Notes under the pieces: model-generated
The model's input: only the letters and a program-made list of their open reading frames with translations
Database searches by the model: none
What the model was told of the DNA's origin: nothing
NCBI GenBank assembly: GCA_937967685.1
Contig: CALBTX010000204.1
Span: forward strand, 1-11,142
Direction of reading: 5' to 3'
From: an uncultured Bacillaceae bacterium
GTDB lineage: Bacteria; Bacillota; Bacilli; Caldalkalibacillales; Caldalkalibacillaceae
Length of the DNA stretch: 11,142 bases
Position numbers and translations under genes: made by a program
In this document: in pieces, positions 8,125 through 11,142 of the stretch
Layout of the letters: each line of letters starts with the position of its first letter
How positions within the stretch are numbered: the stretch's first letter is position 1

Positions 8125-10164
8125 TTAGACCTTGAAAAGTTTTGCATTGATCGCCACAATTACTGTGCTTAAGGACATGAGGACGGCACCAACAGCAGGG
8201 CTTAAAATGATTCCCCAGGGGGCTAAAATTCCTGCAGCAAGTGGGATGGCCACAATGTTGTAGCCGGCTGCCCACCAAAGGTTTTGAATCATTTTCCGGT
8301 ATGTGGCTTTAGACATTTCGATAATCGAAACAACGTCTGCGGGATTGCTTCGGACCAAGACAACGTCGGCTGATTCGACAGCAACATCCGTACCGGCACC
8401 AATCGCGATGCCAAGATCTGCATTGGCAAGGGCAGGGGCGTCATTGACGCCGTCACCTGTCATAGCCACTTTTAAACCTTTACCTTTAATCTCTTTCACT
8501 TTGTCCGATTTATCGTGAGGCAACACTTCCGCATAAATGTCATCTAAGTGGAGCTGCTTTCCGACCCATTCTGCAACCCGACGGTTATCTCCCGTCAGCA
8601 TCATCGTTTCAATTCCCATTTCCTTCAGCTTTTTAATGGCAGCCCGTGAACTTTCCCTGATTTGATCAGCTAAGGCAATCATACCGTACAGTTCATCATC
8701 AACAATGACAAACACAACGGTTTTTCCTTCTTCCGAAAGTTTTTGAAACGATTCTTCGTCATACGGAAGATCCTTGTTTCGCACATAACCAGGACTCACA
8801 ATTTGAACGGATTGACCTTCAACTGTCCCCGCCAAGCCTTTTCCGGTAAGGGATTCAAATGCTTCTGGCTCCGAATATTTAATTTCTCTCTCTTGTGCCT
8901 CTTTAACAATGCCGTGTGCAATCGGATGATCAGAATGTGATTCGAGGGAAGCAGCTAGTTTTAATAATTCCTCTTCACTTTTCTCGCTAATAATGTCGGT
9001 GACACCAAAAGCTCCCTCGGTCAATGTTCCGGTTTTATCAAAAATGACCGCCTCTAATTGCCTGGCCCCTTCAAAACTGGCCCTGTTGCGAATCAATAAC
9101 CCTTTTTTAGCCGAAAGTGAAGTGGACACGGCTACAACAAGTGGTGCAGCAAGTCCGAGAGCATGTGGACAAGCAATGATCATGACCGTTACCATCCGTT
9201 CCAGTGCGTAAGCAAAGGGATATCCTAAAGACAACCAGACAACCAATGTAACCGCCCCGACAGCAAGTGCGATATAAAACAACCACTTTGCCGCACGGTT
9301 AGAAAGGTCCTGTGTTCTGGATTTTGATTCCTGCGCTTCCCGCACAAGGTTGACCACTTGATTCAAAAAACTTTCCTCACCCGTTTTTTTGACTGCAACG
9401 GTCAGAGCACCTTCACCGTTCACCGATCCACCGATCACTTCGTCCCCTTTCTGCTTTGTGATCGGGATGGATTCGCCGGTCAGCATGGATTCATCGATCT
9501 CAGATTCTCCCCTCATGATTTCCCCGTCAGCGGGTACTTTTTCACCCGGTTTGATCAGGATATGGTCATCTTGTTTCAATTCGGAAACAGAAACATCCCT
9601 TGTGTTCCCATTCTCATCAATAAGATGAGCTTCATTTGGCATCAATTTGGCCAATTCCTCCAAAGCATTAGACGCTTGCATCACCGATCGCATTTCAATC
9701 CAGTGCCCGAGCAGCATAATGTCAATTAATGTAGCTAGTTCCCAGTAAAAATTTTGTTCGGCCAGGCCGAAAACGGAGAGTGAACTATATCCGTAGGCGA
9801 CCACAATCGCAAGGGCAATCAATGTCATCATGCCGGGATTTTTTTGCTTGAGTTCATCCACCATCCCGGTTAGAAAAGGCCATCCACCATAAAAGAAAAC
9901 GACAGTGGCCAGCGCAGACAAGAGATAGATGTCACCTGTAAAACGCCAATTCACTCCAATAAAATCCTGAATCATGGGTGAGAGAATTAATATCGGAACG
10001 GTTAAAATGAGGGATATGTAAAATCGTTTTTTGAAATCCTCTATCATATGTTCATGGTGATGATGATGTCCTTCATGTTGGTCGTGCCTTCCGTGGTCAT
10101 GTTCGTGATGGTCGTGATGATGGCCATGATGATGGTTATGATCATGTTCTGTATGGTTATGCAT
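8125..10164 (-). CDS. copB: CopB-like P1B-3-type copper/silver ATPase with His-rich N-terminus
   Basis: This 679-residue metal pump belongs to the CPH (P1B-3) group that includes Enterococcus CopB and TcrB, which export copper and silver. It has no HMA domain. Instead the first 40 residues contain 22 histidines, mostly in HH or HxH patterns with Asp and Glu, a likely cytosolic metal-binding tail. Motifs in order: TGES 229-232, CPH 332-334 in place of CPC, DKTGT 376-380 (phosphorylated D376), HP 413-414, GDGVNDAP 570-577, YN 635-636 and MSLST 663-667. The YN and MSxST residues of the last helices agree with the P1B-3 type. AGAGGAG at about 10176-10182 lies suitably upstream of the ATG on the minus strand. 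It is divergent from csoR-copZ and has its own CsoR-like box. The motifs are complete, so it should be active. The metal preference, Cu(I) versus Cu(II) or Ag(I), cannot be read from sequence. Confidence 0.94.
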   Translation of the reverse strand: MHNHTEHDHNHHHGHHHDHHEHDHGRHDQHEGHHHHHEHMIEDFKKRFYISLILTVPILILSPMIQDFIGVNWRFTGDIYLLSALATVVFFYGGWPFLTGMVDELKQKNPGMMTLIALAIVVAYGYSSLSVFGLAEQNFYWELATLIDIMLLGHWIEMRSVMQASNALEELAKLMPNEAHLIDENGNTRDVSVSELKQDDHILIKPGEKVPADGEIMRGESEIDESMLTGESIPITKQKGDEVIGGSVNGEGALTVAVKKTGEESFLNQVVNLVREAQESKSRTQDLSNRAAKWLFYIALAVGAVTLVVWLSLGYPFAYALERMVTVMIIACPHALGLAAPLVVAVSTSLSAKKGLLIRNRASFEGARQLEAVIFDKTGTLTEGAFGVTDIISEKSEEELLKLAASLESHSDHPIAHGIVKEAQEREIKYSEPEAFESLTGKGLAGTVEGQSVQIVSPGYVRNKDLPYDEESFQKLSEEGKTVVFVIVDDELYGMIALADQIRESSRAAIKKLKEMGIETMMLTGDNRRVAEWVGKQLHLDDIYAEVLPHDKSDKVKEIKGKGLKVAMTGDGVNDAPALANADLGIAIGAGTDVAVESADVVLVRSNPADVVSIIEMSKATYRKMIQNLWWAAGYNIVAIPLAAGILAPWGIILSPAVGAVLMSLSTVIVAINAKLFKV

Positions 10165-10191
10165 TGAAAAAACATCTCCTCTCTATGGAGT

Positions 10192-10216
10192 ATCTTAAAA
10201 TACCAATCATGGGTAT
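10192..10216 (-). promoter_or_regulatory. CsoR-type operator and probable -10 of copB
   Basis: ATACCAATCATGGGTAT (10200-10216) has the same length and arms as the copA and csoR boxes, though the match is slightly weaker (5-bp arms). On the minus strand a -10-like TAAGAT (10197-10192) begins 3 bases after the operator, the same geometry as at copA. No good -35 is present at the matching distance (GAAAAT), so the promoter may be weak. Control by CsoR is inferred from the shared box. Confidence 0.7.
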
Positions 10217-10291
10217 TTTCCCCTTTTTACAAAAAAGCAAACAGAAATTTTAAAGCCAATTTGCATATGAAGACATCGGTTTGTAAAACTT

Positions 10292-10321
10292 TTGACATGG
10301 CATACCTTATAGGGGTATATT
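10292..10321 (+). promoter_or_regulatory. csoR-copZ promoter with CsoR-type operator
   Basis: A consensus -35 TTGACA (10292-10297) and a -10 TATATT (10316-10321) are 18 bases apart. The operator ATACCTTATAGGGGTAT (10302-10318) fills the spacer and overlaps the -10. It is aligned position for position with the 17-bp box at copA. Placement in front of csoR itself indicates autoregulation, so repressor and chaperone would be made when copper rises. Confidence 0.85.
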
Positions 10322-10346
10322 ATTTATTAGAGGGAGGTTGGGAGTG

Positions 10347-10670
10347 ATGAACGAGGAAAGGCATGATTTGTCCATGCAGCCGGACAAGAAACCGGCTATT
10401 CCACGATCTAATGGTGAGAAGGAAAAGATTAAGAACCGATTGAAACGGATTGAAGGGCAGATCCGGGGATTAGAAAAAATGGTCGATGATGATCGTTACT
10501 GTGTCGATATTTTGATTCAGATTTCTGCTGTGCAAGCTGCTCTAAAAAAAGTCGGCTTTACTTTGCTTGAACGCCATACGAAAACGTGTGTGTCCCACTC
10601 GATTCAATCAGGGGACGGAGAAGAAATGATTGAGGAGCTCATGAAGGTGATTCAGCACTATTCAAAATAG
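10347..10670 (+). CDS. csoR: Copper-sensing transcriptional repressor CsoR
   Basis: CsoR is an all-helical, tetrameric repressor that leaves its operator when it binds Cu(I). With the start at ATG 10347 the protein has 107 residues. The copper site is intact: C52 (RYCVDIL), H77 and C81 (ERHTKTC), with the 25- and 4-residue spacing of B. subtilis C45-H70-C74. IKNRLKRIEGQIRGLEKM (28-45) is the classic first helix. Cys at the W position, with His and Cys at the next two, separates copper-sensing CsoR from the nickel (RcnR) and persulfide (CstR) branches. AGGGAGG (10331-10337) is 9 bases before this ATG; GTG at 10344 and TTG at 10338 are possible longer starts. The first roughly 22 residues (MNEERHDLSM...) form an extra polar tail. 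It should control copA, copB and its own operon through the three matching boxes. Confidence 0.94.
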   Translation: MNEERHDLSMQPDKKPAIPRSNGEKEKIKNRLKRIEGQIRGLEKMVDDDRYCVDILIQISAVQAALKKVGFTLLERHTKTCVSHSIQSGDGEEMIEELMKVIQHYSK

Positions 10671-10703
10671 ATGATGAGGTTTTTTTTGAAAGGGGGTGAA
10701 AGC

Positions 10704-10910
10704 ATGGAACAAGTAACATTGAACATTAAAGGAATGTCGTGTGGTCATTGCCAATCGGCAGTCACCAATGCTTTAAAAGAGTTGAATGGAGTCGAAAAAG
10801 TTGACGTTCATCTCGATAAAGGCACAGCAGATGTGGCGTACGATGGATCAAAGGTGACGACCGAAAAGATGAAAGAAGCTGTCGAAGAACAAGGTTATGA
10901 TGTTAATTAA
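10704..10910 (+). CDS. copZ: Copper chaperone CopZ
   Basis: CopZ is a small cytosolic HMA-fold protein that binds Cu(I) and delivers it to the CopA N-terminal domains, and can also pass copper to CsoR. The 68 residues match the family length. The GMSCGHC motif (10-16) gives copper ligands C13 and C16, the same numbering as B. subtilis CopZ, and the protein ends in EEQGYDVN, with the conserved Tyr that packs on the site. The start at ATG 10704 follows AAAGGGGGTG (10689-10698). An in-frame ATG at 10671, just after the csoR stop, would add 11 odd residues rich in Phe and is unlikely. It is the second gene of the csoR-copZ operon, here separated from copA by copB, whereas B. subtilis has copZA together. 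Confidence 0.95.
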   Translation: MEQVTLNIKGMSCGHCQSAVTNALKELNGVEKVDVHLDKGTADVAYDGSKVTTEKMKEAVEEQGYDVN

Positions 10911-10920
10911 TGAATGATAT

Positions 10921-10948
10921 GCACCGGCTTTATCGTCGGTGCTTTATG
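10921..10948 (+). terminator. Probable terminator of csoR-copZ
   Basis: GCACCGGC (10921-10928) pairs with GTCGGTGC (10935-10942), an 8-bp stem with one G-U pair and a 6-base loop, starting 10 bases after the copZ stop and followed by TTTAT. The T-run is short, so termination may be incomplete. Confidence 0.7.
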
Positions 10949-11142
10949 TAAAAATCCATATGCAGTAATAAAACGGTTCACTAAATATTTATTATCGAGG
11001 ATTGGAATCCATTATATTACAGTAGAAATAAAAAATGAGTGTTCTGACCATTCTGTTACGCTCTTTATTTCTTATATCCCAAAACCTTTCCCCTGATATT
11101 ATCTTTTAATAACGTACCAAAACCCCTGCTATCTACACTTCT
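10949..11142. other. AT-rich tail after the copper island, no complete gene seen
   Basis: Past the copZ terminator the DNA becomes AT-rich again. I see no complete gene. On the minus strand, bases 11142 down to the stop at 11065-11067 form an open frame of 25 codons (RSVDSRGFGTLL..., ending LGYKK), which might be the C-terminus of a gene entering from the right. The other two minus-strand frames are closed by early stops. Two imperfect repeats also occur (about 11078-11099 and 11117-11132), each with CCAAAACC followed by CCCCTG-TAT-like bases. Function is unknown; the frame is too short to assign. Confidence 0.25.

Noticed and set aside
8303..9729. Plus-strand open frames opposite copB
   Set aside because: They mirror the copB coding sequence in other frames, with no start signals of their own.
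10914..11096. 60-codon plus-strand frame after copZ
   Set aside because: It begins before and runs through the copZ terminator hairpin, has no convincing ribosome binding site and resembles no protein I know.

Overview
The window is Gram-positive DNA, most likely from a member of the Bacillaceae or a related Firmicute. This rests on strong AGGAGG-type ribosome binding sites, TTG starts, a CsoR-type copper repressor with its operators, and copper proteins that read as Bacillales versions. I cannot name the species. Two modules are present: the core genes of a Tn7-like transposon (1-4671) and a copper-resistance/homeostasis island (4831-10942).

Region 1 (1-4671, plus strand, clearly AT-rich): the last codons of tnsA, then tnsB (DDE transposase), tnsC (AAA+ regulator) and tnsD/tniQ (zinc-binding target selector). 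They are packed with overlaps or gaps of a few bases, the layout of an operon. In Tn7 and its relatives these genes lie inside one end of the element, and cargo lies between tnsD and the far end. The copper genes therefore sit where cargo is expected. Neither transposon end can be recognised in the window: the end next to tnsA lies upstream, and the far end, if the copper genes are cargo, should lie downstream.

Region 2 (4672-4830) is an AT-rich gap without a gene. Composition changes here, and the DNA that follows is visibly richer in G+C.

Region 3 (4831-10942): an uncharacterised methionine-rich membrane protein (minus) is divergent from copA, a two-HMA-domain Cu(I) P1B-ATPase (plus). copA converges on copB, a CPH-type P1B-ATPase with a histidine-rich N-terminus (minus), across a shared bidirectional terminator. 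copB is divergent from csoR-copZ (plus), the repressor and the copper chaperone, which end at a hairpin terminator. Three copies of a 17-bp CsoR-type operator (ATACC-n6/7-GGTAT-like) lie in front of copA, copB and csoR-copZ, so the genes probably form one copper-induced regulon: CsoR senses cytosolic Cu(I), CopZ carries it, and CopA and CopB export it.

Region 4 (10943-11142) is AT-rich again. It holds no convincing complete gene, only a 25-codon open reading frame entering from the right on the minus strand and two imperfect repeats. The best candidates for something new are the unidentified membrane protein beside copA, the target-reading C-terminal half of this TnsD and its odd start, and the possibility that the whole copper regulon is Tn7-like cargo.
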